64,000 bases of DNA from Jeotgalibacillus marinus (GTDB lineage: Bacteria > Bacillota > Bacilli > Bacillales > Jeotgalibacillaceae): the NCBI RefSeq assembly GCF_040801915.1, contig NZ_JBFMIA010000003.1:62001-126000 (forward strand), given 5' to 3'. The position numbers and the translations under genes are program-made. The notes below the pieces were generated by a model. It did no database searches, had not been told where the DNA came from, and saw only the letters and a program-made list of their open reading frames with translations. Shown one piece after another: positions 1-8,294 of the stretch. Numbering within the stretch: position 1 is the stretch's first letter; each line of letters opens with the position of its first letter.

Positions 1-260
1 AGCTGAAGATGCTGTGCGATCGTTTCTTTTGTTAGATCATCTTTTGTCGGGCCTAATCCACCTGTTAAAATCACAAGGTCTGCACGTGTTTCAGCTTCTT
101 TTATTTCATCTAAAAGTCGCGAAGCGTTGTCACCTACGACGCGATGACGATATACATCCGTCCCCATCTCAGCAAGCTGCTGAGATAAAAATTGCGCATT
201 TGTGTTAGCAATTTGACCCAGTAAGAGTTCAGAACCAACAGCAATAATTTCAGCATTCAT
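1..260 (-). CDS. cinA: CinA N-terminal part (competence/damage-inducible protein, partial)
   Basis: The first 86 codons of a gene that runs off the left edge. The start ATG at 260 has a strong ribosome binding site (AAGGGGGG) and follows pgsA by 15 bp. The visible protein begins MNAEIIAVGSELLLGQ and continues to LTGGLGPTKDD, both typical of the molybdopterin-binding-like (MoCF) domain at the N-terminus of CinA. CinA proteins are linked to competence and to NMN deamidase or ADP-ribose pyrophosphatase activity; the C-terminal part that would separate these is outside the window. In B. subtilis cinA precedes recA, which is expected just beyond the left edge. Confidence 0.93.
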   Translation of the reverse strand, partial: MNAEIIAVGSELLLGQIANTNAQFLSQQLAEMGTDVYRHRVVGDNASRLLDEIKEAETRADLVILTGGLGPTKDDLTKETIAQHLQ

Positions 261-275
261 AAAAGAACACCCCCC

Positions 276-854
276 TTATTTTGAATGACGGAATGCACCC
301 CAGTTTTTCACAAAGTAATCCCATCCAGACCACACAGTAAAAAAAGTAGCAACATAAAGTGCAATCATATCAAACGGCACATTGATCATTTCAAATCCAA
401 TATTGTGTAAAAGAAGAGCTGATATCGCAATGATTTGCATCCACATTTTTATTTTCCCAAGCATAGCAGCAGCGTGAACTTCCCCGCTTCCTGCTAAAAC
501 AAGACGTAATCCAGTAATTGCAAATTCACGACTAATAATAATAATCACGAGCCAAGAAGGTGCAATCTGAAGCTCTACTAAAATGACGAGCGCGGCAGAA
601 ACAAGAAGCTTATCTGCCAGTGGGTCTAAAAACTTTCCTAAATTCGTGACCATATTAAATTTACGAGCGTAATACCCATCAACCCAGTCAGTTGATGCGG
701 CAAAAATGAAGATGAGTGCTCCTACAAAATGATTTACAGGGATATGTGTGCCGAGGATTTGAAGAGAACCCCAACCGAAATCAACGAGCATGAAAATCAT
801 AAAAAGTGGAATCAAGAAAATTCTTGAAATGGTGATTTTATTCGGTATATTCAC
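276..854 (-). CDS. pgsA: CDP-diacylglycerol--glycerol-3-phosphate 3-phosphatidyltransferase
   Basis: Makes phosphatidylglycerolphosphate from CDP-diacylglycerol and glycerol-3-phosphate, the committed step to phosphatidylglycerol, in the cytoplasmic membrane. The 192-residue protein carries the CDP-alcohol phosphatidyltransferase signature with its aspartates at D56, D59, D77 and D81 (DWVDGYYAR...GKFLDPLAD) and several hydrophobic membrane segments. I chose the GTG at 854 because AAGGAGGA lies 10 bases upstream and the protein then begins MNIPNKITISR like other PgsA proteins; an in-frame ATG at 902 lacks such a site and would start inside the upstream terminator hairpin. cinA follows closely and rodZ precedes. 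Confidence 0.95.
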   Translation of the reverse strand: MNIPNKITISRIFLIPLFMIFMLVDFGWGSLQILGTHIPVNHFVGALIFIFAASTDWVDGYYARKFNMVTNLGKFLDPLADKLLVSAALVILVELQIAPSWLVIIIISREFAITGLRLVLAGSGEVHAAAMLGKIKMWMQIIAISALLLHNIGFEMINVPFDMIALYVATFFTVWSGWDYFVKNWGAFRHSK

Positions 855-887
855 GTTTGTTTTTTCCTCCTTGTATCCAGTCGCTTG

Positions 888-919
888 CAAAAAAATAGTC
901 ATCTCGCAAGATGACTATT
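888..919 (-). terminator. Intrinsic terminator between rodZ and pgsA
   Basis: Perfect 11-bp inverted repeat (AATAGTCATCT at 894-904 with AGATGACTATT at 909-919, loop CGCA). On the minus strand it is followed by a run of seven T, as in a Rho-independent terminator. It lies only about 35 bp upstream of the pgsA start, so pgsA needs read-through or a very close promoter. Confidence 0.8.
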
Positions 920-959
920 GATCTTCGTTTAGCTAGAGCGAATAATCTATTCGCAGGTG

Positions 960-1847
960 TTATTTCACTTCAAAATCCATATTTTGAGTATTCAATGAAC
1001 TGCCAAATTCAACTTCTTCTCCATTAATCTTCACTACTGTTCCAACAGTACTACCAATACGTACACGGAACCATTCTAGATCACTAGCGTCAAATTCCAT
1101 ATTACCGCCAGATATAGTTTCGTCATGTAAATATTCATCAGCCTGATTTGTAATACCTACCCACGTATTGTCTGAAGTAATACTCACTTCAATTGAATCA
1201 GCATTTGAGATTTCATACGTAGTTGTATTGCCATCAACCTCAGCATTTACTATATTTAACGCATCTTCTGAGTCTGAATCTGAATCTGAGTCTGAGTCTG
1301 AATCTGAAGATGCGTCTGAATCTGAGTCTGAATCTGAAGATGCGTCTAAATCTGAGTCTTCTTCACTATCAACGTCACTGACTTCAGATTGATCAAGACC
1401 AACCGAACCACTTCTATCTCCAACTACCGGCTCAGTATCATCATTATTTTCTGAAAACGAGCCCTGAGCCCATGACCACGCTAAAAAAAGAAGTCCTATA
1501 ACAAACACAACTGCAATAATGGTTGGCAGCAAATTGAAAACTTTCGATGAACCTGTTCCGCTTTTTTTTGTATTTTTGCGGGTTACATGCGAAGGAATTT
1601 GTTCCTCATAATTTGACGGAATATCCGCTGCGTGCGTTTCAAACAATTCCTCTGGGTTTAAGTCAACAGCTTCCGCGTATTGCTTAATAAATGCTCGCAC
1701 ATAAAAGGAACCTGGCATCATTGTGTAGTTTCCTTCTTCAATGCCTTGTAAATATCTTTTTTGTATTTTTGTTAATGCTTGAACATCTTCTAATGAATAG
1801 CCCTTTGCTTCACGGGCTTCTTTTAATTGATTTCCTAGTTCTGTCAA
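960..1847 (-). CDS. rodZ: RodZ-like cell-shape protein with Ser-Asp repeat linker (YmfM)
   Basis: A 295-residue membrane protein of the RodZ family, which ties the MreB cytoskeleton to the cell-wall elongation machinery. Order of parts: Cro/C1-type helix-turn-helix (about residues 1-65), basic stretch (90-102), one transmembrane helix (about 104-127), a very acidic linker with an almost pure Ser-Asp repeat (about 154-194), and a C-terminal beta-rich DUF4115 domain (about 200-295). The family is known to have an HTH inside and a DUF4115 domain outside the membrane; the long Ser-Asp tract is unusual and resembles the stalks of cell-wall-attached proteins. It lies 20 bp downstream of ymfK. Confidence 0.88.
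   Translation of the reverse strand: MTELGNQLKEAREAKGYSLEDVQALTKIQKRYLQGIEEGNYTMMPGSFYVRAFIKQYAEAVDLNPEELFETHAADIPSNYEEQIPSHVTRKNTKKSGTGSSKVFNLLPTIIAVVFVIGLLFLAWSWAQGSFSENNDDTEPVVGDRSGSVGLDQSEVSDVDSEEDSDLDASSDSDSDSDASSDSDSDSDSDSDSEDALNIVNAEVDGNTTTYEISNADSIEVSITSDNTWVGITNQADEYLHDETISGGNMEFDASDLEWFRVRIGSTVGTVVKINGEEVEFGSSLNTQNMDFEVK
1266..1388 (-). repeat. Ser-Asp coding repeat in rodZ
   Basis: On the plus strand this is a run of TCTGAA/TCTGAG hexamers with two longer near-identical units, each ending GAAGATGCG, as if duplicated. It encodes the Ser-Asp linker of RodZ (about residues 154-194). Such short-period DNA is prone to slippage, so length may vary between strains. Confidence 0.85.
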
Positions 1848-1867
1848 CTTTTTTCACCTACCAATAA

Positions 1868-2659
1868 TTAAAAATCAAAACCACTAAATTCCGAGCCATT
1901 AAACATATTATTTTTGGGAGCCATTTCGTATGTAATTTCTTCATCTGGATTGTGTCTTAGTTCAATAATGTAATCAAAATCATCTATTGAATATTCCGAG
2001 TTCTCCACAAAAATATCTGGATGTTCAATCACTTTAACAGCAGGCATACGCATAATCTCACGGACAAGCTGCCAATGCTTTTCGCTTGCTCTTCTTGTTG
2101 AGACAACCCCGTCAAGAATATACAAATTGTTTTCATTGTATTCAGCTTGAATTAGCTGATTCCGAATCGTTTGTTTTAATAAAGTTGATGATACGAATAG
2201 CCACTTTTTATTTGCGCAGACACTCGCAGCAACGATCGACTCGGTTTTCCCAACTCGTGGCATCCCCCTAATCCCAATTAACTTGTGTCCTTCTTGTTTA
2301 TATAATTCAGCCATAAAATCAACTAATAACCCTAACTCATCACGAATAAAGCGAAACGTTTTTTTATCATCAGCATCCCGCTGAATATAGCGTCCATGCC
2401 GAACTGCTAGACGGTCACGTAGCTTTGGTTGACGTAGTTTTGTCATCTGTATCGTGTCCATCGTGCTAATAATTGATTCAAGTCTGGATATTTGTTCATC
2501 GTTACGTGCTAGAAGGAGCATACCACGTCTACCTTCATCCACACCGTTAATTGTGGCAATGTTAATTTCAAGCATTCCTAGCAAAGAGGAGATGTCCCCG
2601 AGCAATCCGGGTCTGTTTTTTTGAATTTCATACTCCAAATACCACTCGATTCTATGCAT
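1868..2659 (-). CDS. ymfK: YmfK family protein (DUF3388), ACT-like N-terminus and P-loop
   Basis: A 263-residue cytoplasmic protein recognised as YmfK of Bacillus; its function is unknown. The N-terminus (about residues 5-75, with NRPGLLGDISSLLGML) looks like an ACT-type ligand-binding fold, and GMPRVGKTES resembles a Walker A loop. The C-terminal tail ends in FSGFDF, as in the B. subtilis protein. I chose the ATG at 2659 (protein MHRIEWYLEYE) because GGAGATG is well placed before it and B. subtilis YmfK starts at the same point; a longer in-frame start at 2686 is less likely. rodZ follows after 208 bases of neither gap nor overlap problem: the actual spacing is about 20 bp. Confidence 0.85.
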   Translation of the reverse strand: MHRIEWYLEYEIQKNRPGLLGDISSLLGMLEINIATINGVDEGRRGMLLLARNDEQISRLESIISTMDTIQMTKLRQPKLRDRLAVRHGRYIQRDADDKKTFRFIRDELGLLVDFMAELYKQEGHKLIGIRGMPRVGKTESIVAASVCANKKWLFVSSTLLKQTIRNQLIQAEYNENNLYILDGVVSTRRASEKHWQLVREIMRMPAVKVIEHPDIFVENSEYSIDDFDYIIELRHNPDEEITYEMAPKNNMFNGSEFSGFDF

Positions 2660-2724
2660 TTGTTCATCTCCTTCCATAAAAAACAATCTCGTTCTTTTTT
2701 ATCTACTAACGTTAATAATAAATC

Positions 2725-2754
2725 ATTTTACTACAATAGAAAAGGGAAACCCAA
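2725..2754 (-). promoter_or_regulatory. Possible sigma-A promoter for ymfK-rodZ
   Basis: Reading the minus strand, TTGGGT (2749-2754) and TAAAAT (2725-2730) are separated by 18 bp. The site lies just after the ymfI terminator and about 65 bp before the ymfK start. The -35 match is weak (3 of 6). Confidence 0.4.
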
Positions 2755-2764
2755 GAACAAACAA

Positions 2765-2797
2765 AAAAAAGGAGGTTAGACCCTCCTTTTTTTGTCA
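2765..2797 (-). terminator. Terminator after ymfI
   Basis: A GGAGG/CCTCC stem extended by A-T pairs, with a run of T on the minus strand, lies about 55 bp beyond the ymfI stop. The A and T runs on both sides mean it could work in either direction. Confidence 0.75.
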
Positions 2798-2849
2798 CGC
2801 ACAATCAACGATTTCCAATGCTACCAGTTTTCAAGAACAGACATGTAAG

Positions 2850-3581
2850 TTATGCGTACCAGCCACCGTTCACTGACAGCACGTGGGACGTGACGTAACT
2901 GGCGTCATCACTCACTAGATACACAACGGCTCCTGCCACTTCAGATGGGTTTGCCATCCGACCATACGGGATGTCATTTTCAATCCATTGACGGTCAACA
3001 TCATCAAAACGGGCAAGCATCGATGTATCAACCGCTCCTGGGGCAACTGCATTCACTCGAATACGAGAGGGTGCAAGCTCCTTACCAAGCGCTTTAACAA
3101 ATGCTATTTGCGCTCCCTTTACAGCTGAGTACATTACTTCATTCGAGGCACCCGTTTCACCCCATATAGATGAAAGAAACACGATAGAACTTTTTTCTCT
3201 TCGACGCATATCCGGCAAGAGAGCGCGAATCAAACGGGCCGGCTGGAACAAATGAGCATTCCATAGCTTTTCCATTACATCATCTGACGTCTCCTCTAGT
3301 AATCCTTCAAACGCCATGCCACCTGCGTGAATAATCGAGTCCACTGCTCCAACTACTGAGATGAGATGATCGACACTTTCCTTTGTGGTTAAATCAGCCT
3401 GTATAGGGAAAATGTCCTCTTGCTTCCCGAGTTCTTTTATAAGCGTCAAAATCGCCTGCTCATTTTGATGAAAATGTGCGTATACAATCCATCCATCACG
3501 AACAAGTTTTCTGACAATAGCCCGACCAATACCCCCGCTTGCACCAAGCACAAGAACGGTTTTACTCAATCGCCTCTTCAT
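2850..3581 (-). CDS. ymfI: SDR-family reductase YmfI (elongation factor P 5-aminopentanone reductase)
   Basis: A 243-residue short-chain dehydrogenase/reductase. The NAD(P)-binding motif GASGGIG is at about residues 13-19, and the catalytic Ser/Tyr/Lys appear in FLSSIWG and YSAVKGA. In B. subtilis YmfI reduces a 5-aminopentanone group on a lysine of elongation factor P, completing a modification important for swarming; older annotations call it 3-oxoacyl-ACP reductase. The orthology is inferred from gene order and length. The start overlaps the end of ymfH by 20 bp. The AAAGG directly abuts the ATG, so a downstream TTG is a possible alternative start. Confidence 0.82.
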   Translation of the reverse strand: MKRRLSKTVLVLGASGGIGRAIVRKLVRDGWIVYAHFHQNEQAILTLIKELGKQEDIFPIQADLTTKESVDHLISVVGAVDSIIHAGGMAFEGLLEETSDDVMEKLWNAHLFQPARLIRALLPDMRRREKSSIVFLSSIWGETGASNEVMYSAVKGAQIAFVKALGKELAPSRIRVNAVAPGAVDTSMLARFDDVDRQWIENDIPYGRMANPSEVAGAVVYLVSDDASYVTSHVLSVNGGWYA

Positions 3582-4866
3582 CCTTTGGCAAAATAAAGAA
3601 GCTAGTCATATGATCTTGTTGTGCTAAATCAGCTAAAGCTGATGAAATGTCTTCAATCGTTAATGTTTCAAGCGTTGGAACTGCGTTAAATAAATCCATC
3701 TCGTTAAAAGCATATCGCGTAAACTGATTAGCAATGTATTCAGGTGAATTTAAGGAACGTAAAAAAGCACCAATATTTTTCTTTTTCACAGAGTCAAGTT
3801 GTTCATTTGTAATGGATGAAGCGTTTCCTTCTTCCCTCAATATGGTTTGAATTGTATTGGCTAATTTTTTTGGTTCTCTTGTGTTTCCACCAATAAGCGC
3901 AAAACCGTATCCTTTTTCTTGAGAAAAATCGAATGAAAAGCTATCGTCAATTAATCCTTCATCATATAGACGAGTATAGTGAGGTGATGTACGACCAAAC
4001 AACACATCAAGTGCTGTATTTACTGCCAGCTCTCTACGAAGCAAGTCCAAACCAGTTAACTCTACATTTGTTGCTTTTAATCCCACCATACACTTGGGCA
4101 CTTGGACATCCATCTTAAGTTCGTGATGTTCTCTTTTCACATGCGATGGTTCCTCTTCAAACTTCCGCTCAATTGGCGCTTGAGCTTCGTAGTTCTTTCC
4201 TTGTTGATCTTCTCTCACTTGCTTCATAATCTCTTCAGGATCCACTGAACCAACTACAAATAACAACATATTTGATGGGTGATAAAAGGTGTTGTAACAC
4301 TGGTAAAGGTGATCTTTTGTAATGTCAGTAATTGATTCTATTGTGCCAGCAATGTCCACTTTAACAGGATGATTGTGGTACATATTTTGGATCGTTCCAA
4401 AGTACAAACGCCAATCCGCGTTGTCATCGTACATCGTAATTTCTTGACCAATAATCCCTTTTTCTTTTTCAACCGTTTCTTTTGTAAAATAGGGCGCTTG
4501 AACAAAATCAATCAGCGTTGTTAAGTTTTCTTTTACATGTGATGTACTTGAAAATAAGTATGCTGTTCGTGTAAAAGATGTAAAAGCATTTGCTGAAGCT
4601 CCGTATTCACTAAAGCGCTGAAAAACATCTCCATCTTCTTTTTCAAACATTTTATGTTCTAAAAAGTGAGCAATACCGTCTGGAACTTTTACAAAGTCCT
4701 TTTCACCAAACGGAATAAATTGATCGTCAATCGAACCATATTTGGTTGTGAACGTTGCGTATGTTTTGCTAAAATCTGTTTTTGGAAGAATATAAACAAG
4801 AAGCCCATTATCCATTTTCTCAAAATAAAGTTCTTCATTTAATTGATCAAATCTCTTTTTCTCCAT
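3562..4866 (-). CDS. ymfH: M16 family zinc metallopeptidase YmfH
   Basis: A 434-residue cytoplasmic peptidase of the pitrilysin/insulinase family. The inverted zinc motif HFLEH is present (H67, E70, H71) and E142 in GQEITMY is the likely third zinc ligand, so this subunit looks catalytically competent. It lies one base downstream of ymfF, which lacks the motif. Together they resemble the catalytic and non-catalytic halves of mitochondrial processing peptidase-like pairs. The ATG at 4866 has a good site, GGAGGAAG. The substrate is not known to me; some homologues act in RiPP peptide processing, but no RiPP genes are present here. Confidence 0.88.
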   Translation of the reverse strand: MEKKRFDQLNEELYFEKMDNGLLVYILPKTDFSKTYATFTTKYGSIDDQFIPFGEKDFVKVPDGIAHFLEHKMFEKEDGDVFQRFSEYGASANAFTSFTRTAYLFSSTSHVKENLTTLIDFVQAPYFTKETVEKEKGIIGQEITMYDDNADWRLYFGTIQNMYHNHPVKVDIAGTIESITDITKDHLYQCYNTFYHPSNMLLFVVGSVDPEEIMKQVREDQQGKNYEAQAPIERKFEEEPSHVKREHHELKMDVQVPKCMVGLKATNVELTGLDLLRRELAVNTALDVLFGRTSPHYTRLYDEGLIDDSFSFDFSQEKGYGFALIGGNTREPKKLANTIQTILREEGNASSITNEQLDSVKKKNIGAFLRSLNSPEYIANQFTRYAFNEMDLFNAVPTLETLTIEDISSALADLAQQDHMTSFFILPKDEEAIE

Positions 4867-4867
4867 C

Positions 4868-6142
4868 TTAGGCTTCCTCCTTCCCAGTTAACACATAAGT
4901 CGTATCAAGTTGAACTTTTTGTGCTACATCCACAATTGATTTCTTGGTTGTCTCATCAATTTTGGAAAACCATTCATCAATCGTCAAGTTTGTACCTGCT
5001 ACTACACCTTGGTACAGAACTTCCACGATCCCTCTAGCCGCATCTAGTGTTTCAAGCATTTGATTTTTCATCACCGCACGTGTTTGAGAAACTTCTTTGT
5101 CAGAAATGTCTCCTTGTTGAACCGCAGTAAGCTGTTCTTGAATAATCGTCTGTGCGCGATCTATTTTACCAGGATCCACACCTGACATGATTAGAATCAA
5201 GCCCTTATGGCTTTCAATTCGACTCGCTGCATAATACGCTAAGCTCTCTTTTTCGCGAACATTAATAAATAGTTTCGAGTGAGGAAATCCACCTAAAATG
5301 CCGTTCATCATTACAAGTGGGATGTAGTCGTCATCTCCATATACAGTACCTGTTCGATAACCTATATTAAGCTTTCCTTGTTTTACTGATTGCTTTTCTA
5401 CAATTTTCTTTGGTTCTTCCTTTTGAGTATACGTTGCTTTTTCTCTTGGGAGAGGTTCGCGAACACTAAATGATAGTTTGATTTCGCATTCTTTCACAAC
5501 ATTGCTCTCTTCTATGTCTCCGACGATATAAAGATCAATTGTATCTTCAGCCATCATGCGTTTGTACACTTCATATAATTGCTTCGGTGTAATCGAATCA
5601 ACTTCATCAATCTCGCCGTTTGGATAAAGCGCGAATGGCTCACCTTCACACATTTCTTCAATTAAACGTTGTGAAGCATAGCGCATTTTATCATCGCGCG
5701 CTGTTTCTAATCGTTGTTTTAAGGAGCGTTTTTCTTGTTCTACAATTTTTGATGAAAAGCCTTCGCCTTCTAAAAGCGGGTTAAATAACATCTCCGCTAG
5801 CACATCAACCGCTTCTTTTGTCAATGGTGTGTTGTCTTGTAAATAACGCTCATTTGCCACATCCACTGAAAAACTCAAAATGTGTGATTCACCTTTTTTA
5901 CTCACATCTACACTTGCATTCATCCCATATAGATCATCAAGATGAGTGCGAAATGTTGCAGTTGTGGGCCATTTTTGTGTTCCACTTTGAAGAACATACG
6001 GTAACAGAGCTCTTGCTGTTACGTCTTCTTTTCGTAAAGGTGCTCGAAATTTAATAACCATCAGATTCGTTTTAAATTGTTTTGTTTGAATGGTATGGAT
6101 CGATAATCCTTGATGTTTCACCGTTTTCGGTTCAATCGTCAT
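4868..6142 (-). CDS. ymfF: M16-like peptidase subunit YmfF (no zinc motif)
   Basis: A 424-residue protein of the same M16 fold as YmfH, but the expected HxxEH is missing; the corresponding region reads LDDLYGMNASVDV. It is therefore probably a structural or substrate-binding partner of YmfH. The ATG at 6142 (protein MTIEPKTVKHQ) has AGAAGGAG in place and matches the usual family length of about 425. A longer open frame reaches 6238 but overlaps the predicted promoter, so I did not use it. First gene of the ymfF-ymfH-ymfI operon. Confidence 0.86.
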   Translation of the reverse strand: MTIEPKTVKHQGLSIHTIQTKQFKTNLMVIKFRAPLRKEDVTARALLPYVLQSGTQKWPTTATFRTHLDDLYGMNASVDVSKKGESHILSFSVDVANERYLQDNTPLTKEAVDVLAEMLFNPLLEGEGFSSKIVEQEKRSLKQRLETARDDKMRYASQRLIEEMCEGEPFALYPNGEIDEVDSITPKQLYEVYKRMMAEDTIDLYIVGDIEESNVVKECEIKLSFSVREPLPREKATYTQKEEPKKIVEKQSVKQGKLNIGYRTGTVYGDDDYIPLVMMNGILGGFPHSKLFINVREKESLAYYAASRIESHKGLILIMSGVDPGKIDRAQTIIQEQLTAVQQGDISDKEVSQTRAVMKNQMLETLDAARGIVEVLYQGVVAGTNLTIDEWFSKIDETTKKSIVDVAQKVQLDTTYVLTGKEEA

Positions 6143-6208
6143 CGCTTCGCTCCTTCTGGCAGCTGAACTCACCGCCACCTCATCATAGTATTTATATTCC
6201 ATGTGTTC

Positions 6209-6238
6209 ACTATACATTCTATGTACTTGTAATCTCAA
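6209..6238 (-). promoter_or_regulatory. Sigma-A promoter for ymfF-ymfH-ymfI
   Basis: On the minus strand TTGAGA (6233-6238) and TATAGT (6209-6214) are 18 bp apart, both 5 of 6 matches to consensus. The site is directly downstream of the transporter-operon terminator and about 65 bp before the ymfF start. Confidence 0.65.
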
Positions 6239-6249
6239 GTTTAGATATA

Positions 6250-6282
6250 CAAAAAGCCGGCTAACATTAGCCAGCTTTTTTG
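6250..6282 (-). terminator. Terminator of the nucleoside transporter operon
   Basis: A GC-containing stem (AAAAAGC.GGCTAA with TTAGCC.GCTTTTT, one mismatch) just past the stop of the last permease gene, with a T run on the minus strand. Confidence 0.8.
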
Positions 6283-6293
6283 TCGATCGTTTA

Positions 6294-7250
6294 CTATCGT
6301 TTACCTTTTATATATGGCGTGCCAATTGCTTTAGGCGCATCAGCTCGTCCGATAAATCCTGCAAGTGCAAGAATCGTTAGGATATATGGTGCTGACAGTA
6401 GAGCCCAGTTCGGCACGTCAGAAAGTAATGGGAAACTTCCCCCTATAATTGCTAAACTTTGTGCTAAACCAAAGAATAATGCAGCACCCATCGCACCTAG
6501 TGGATGCCATTTGCCGAAGATCACCGCAGCCAATGCGATAAATCCTTGTCCAGTGATTGTACCTCCACTAAAATCTTGTGAAATAGTTTGTGCATAAACA
6601 CCACCACCGAGTCCCCCAAGAACTCCGGAAATAAACACCGCAATGTAACGCATTTTAAACACGTTAATCCCCATCGTATCAGCTGCAAGCGGGTGCTCGC
6701 CAACTGATCGTAGTCGTAACCCAAAAGGTGTTTTAAACAGTACAAACCAGGCAATAATCGCAACAATAATCGCGAGGTACGATGTTAAATAGTTATTAAA
6801 GAACATCGGCCCGATAACCGGAATATCCGATAAAATAGGAATTTGGGTATAATACATCGGTACAGGAATTTTCGCCGTTTGGCCAGCACCATACCAAGCT
6901 TTGACTAAAAATACACCAAGTCCAACTGCTAAGAAGTTGATTGCGACACCACTAACAACCTGATTAGCGCGGAATGTAATCGATGCAACTGCGTGTATCA
7001 AGGAAAACAATCCACCAATTCCCATTGCCGCTAGTAGAGCTACCCAAGGAGTTGCAGCTCCAAATGTTGAGGCAAATGTTAGGTTAAACACGACTGCAGC
7101 AAAAGCACCAATAACCATTAAGCCTTCAAGACCAATATTTACAACACCTGAACGTTCAGAGAACACGCCACCAAGAGCAGTTAAGATAAGTGGGGCTGAT
7201 GCGAAGAGCATGGATTTAACCAAAATTTCGAATGCCGACACGATATCCAT
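6294..7250 (-). CDS. nupQ: Nucleoside ABC transporter permease NupQ-like
   Basis: A 318-residue, very hydrophobic protein with about eight to ten predicted membrane helices, of the BPD_transp_2 permease family. The stretch GLEGLMVIGAF is characteristic of permeases in BMP/guanosine-type ABC importers. It is the second of two permeases and follows nupP with no gap (start 7250, nupP ends 7251); the ribosome site AAGGGGGCG precedes the ATG. By family and order the closest named relative is NupQ of the B. subtilis guanosine transporter NupNOPQ, but the exact substrate here is inferred. Confidence 0.87.
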   Translation of the reverse strand: MDIVSAFEILVKSMLFASAPLILTALGGVFSERSGVVNIGLEGLMVIGAFAAVVFNLTFASTFGAATPWVALLAAMGIGGLFSLIHAVASITFRANQVVSGVAINFLAVGLGVFLVKAWYGAGQTAKIPVPMYYTQIPILSDIPVIGPMFFNNYLTSYLAIIVAIIAWFVLFKTPFGLRLRSVGEHPLAADTMGINVFKMRYIAVFISGVLGGLGGGVYAQTISQDFSGGTITGQGFIALAAVIFGKWHPLGAMGAALFFGLAQSLAIIGGSFPLLSDVPNWALLSAPYILTILALAGFIGRADAPKAIGTPYIKGKR

Positions 7251-8294
7251 TTAATTCGCCCCCTTTTTGAAACGTCTTAACAAGTACGCAATAATATAAC
7301 TTGAAGCCACAAAGAATATAATAATCGCAATAACGATTTCAACTAATTCAGTTGGTACACCAGATTCTAAAGGCATAATCAATGCACCTTGCTTTAAAAT
7401 ACCGAATAGTGCAGCAGCTAACACAACTCCAATAGCTATATTTCCACCAAGAAGGGCAACCGCGATTCCGTCAAAACCAACCCCGGAAAACGAATCATGA
7501 ATAAATCCATAGCCGAATGTTCCAAGTCCTTCCATCGCACCAGCTAGTCCTGCAAATGCACCGGAAATGACCATTGAAAGAACAATGTTACGATTCACGT
7601 TCATACCTGCATATTCCGAAGCATGTTGATTCAAGCCGACAGAACGTAATTCAAAACCACTTGTTGTTTTTTCTAAAATCACCCAAAAAACGATCGCTCC
7701 TGCGAGTGCTAAAAAGATTCCATAATGCAGCGTTGAATAATCTGTTAACGTTTCTAATAAGGGAGACTTTAAAGATGCAGACTCTGGAACTCTTTCCGTT
7801 GTATTTTGTTCATCTGAAATAACATATCGAATTAAGTAATTAACGAAATGTAAAGCGATGTAGTTCATCATAATGGTTACAATTACTTCGTGAACACGTA
7901 ATCGGGCTTTTAATATACCTGGAATAAACGCCCAAAGTGCTCCTGCTAGCGCACCAGCTAAAACCGCCATTGGTAAGTGAATAATTTTTGGTAGATCAAA
8001 CGCTAACCCCACCCACACAGATGCAGTCCACCCAACGAGTAATTGACCTTCAACCCCAATATTAAAAAGTCCTGTACGAAAAGCAAATGCAACGGCAAGT
8101 CCTGCAAAAATGTAGGGTGTAATTTGTCTTATCGTCTCACCTAGATAAAAGCTATCACCCACTGCACCTTTAATGAGTGCGCCATAACCTTCAATTGGGT
8201 TAAAGCCAGAGACGCTCATGACAATTGCACCAACAATTAGACCTAAAAGGACAGATATAATTGGAATTAGAATCGTTAGTACACGATTAGACAT
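7251..8294 (-). CDS. nupP: Nucleoside ABC transporter permease NupP-like
   Basis: A 347-residue integral membrane permease of the same family as its neighbour, with the pattern TGLFNIGVEGQLLVG seen in nucleoside importers. The start is uncertain. The ATG at 8294 (MSNRVLTIL) has AGGTGA eight bases upstream and overlaps the end of the ATPase gene; a GTG at 8306 with AAAGGA is also possible. The two permeases probably form a heterodimer in the membrane, energised by the adjoining ATPase. Confidence 0.86.
   Translation of the reverse strand: MSNRVLTILIPIISVLLGLIVGAIVMSVSGFNPIEGYGALIKGAVGDSFYLGETIRQITPYIFAGLAVAFAFRTGLFNIGVEGQLLVGWTASVWVGLAFDLPKIIHLPMAVLAGALAGALWAFIPGILKARLRVHEVIVTIMMNYIALHFVNYLIRYVISDEQNTTERVPESASLKSPLLETLTDYSTLHYGIFLALAGAIVFWVILEKTTSGFELRSVGLNQHASEYAGMNVNRNIVLSMVISGAFAGLAGAMEGLGTFGYGFIHDSFSGVGFDGIAVALLGGNIAIGVVLAAALFGILKQGALIMPLESGVPTELVEIVIAIIIFFVASSYIIAYLLRRFKKGAN

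Noticed and set aside
1168..1392. A plus-strand open frame of 74 codons rich in Ser-Glu
   Set aside because: It is the complement of the Ser-Asp coding repeat in rodZ and has no ribosome site.
3562..6142. YmfF/YmfH as RiPP-processing peptidases of a bacteriocin cluster
   Set aside because: There is no precursor peptide, radical SAM enzyme or dedicated exporter nearby; the setting is the conserved ymf region.
4868..6238. A longer start for ymfF at 6238
   Set aside because: The extension overlaps the predicted -10/-35 boxes and lacks a ribosome site; ATG 6142 fits the family.
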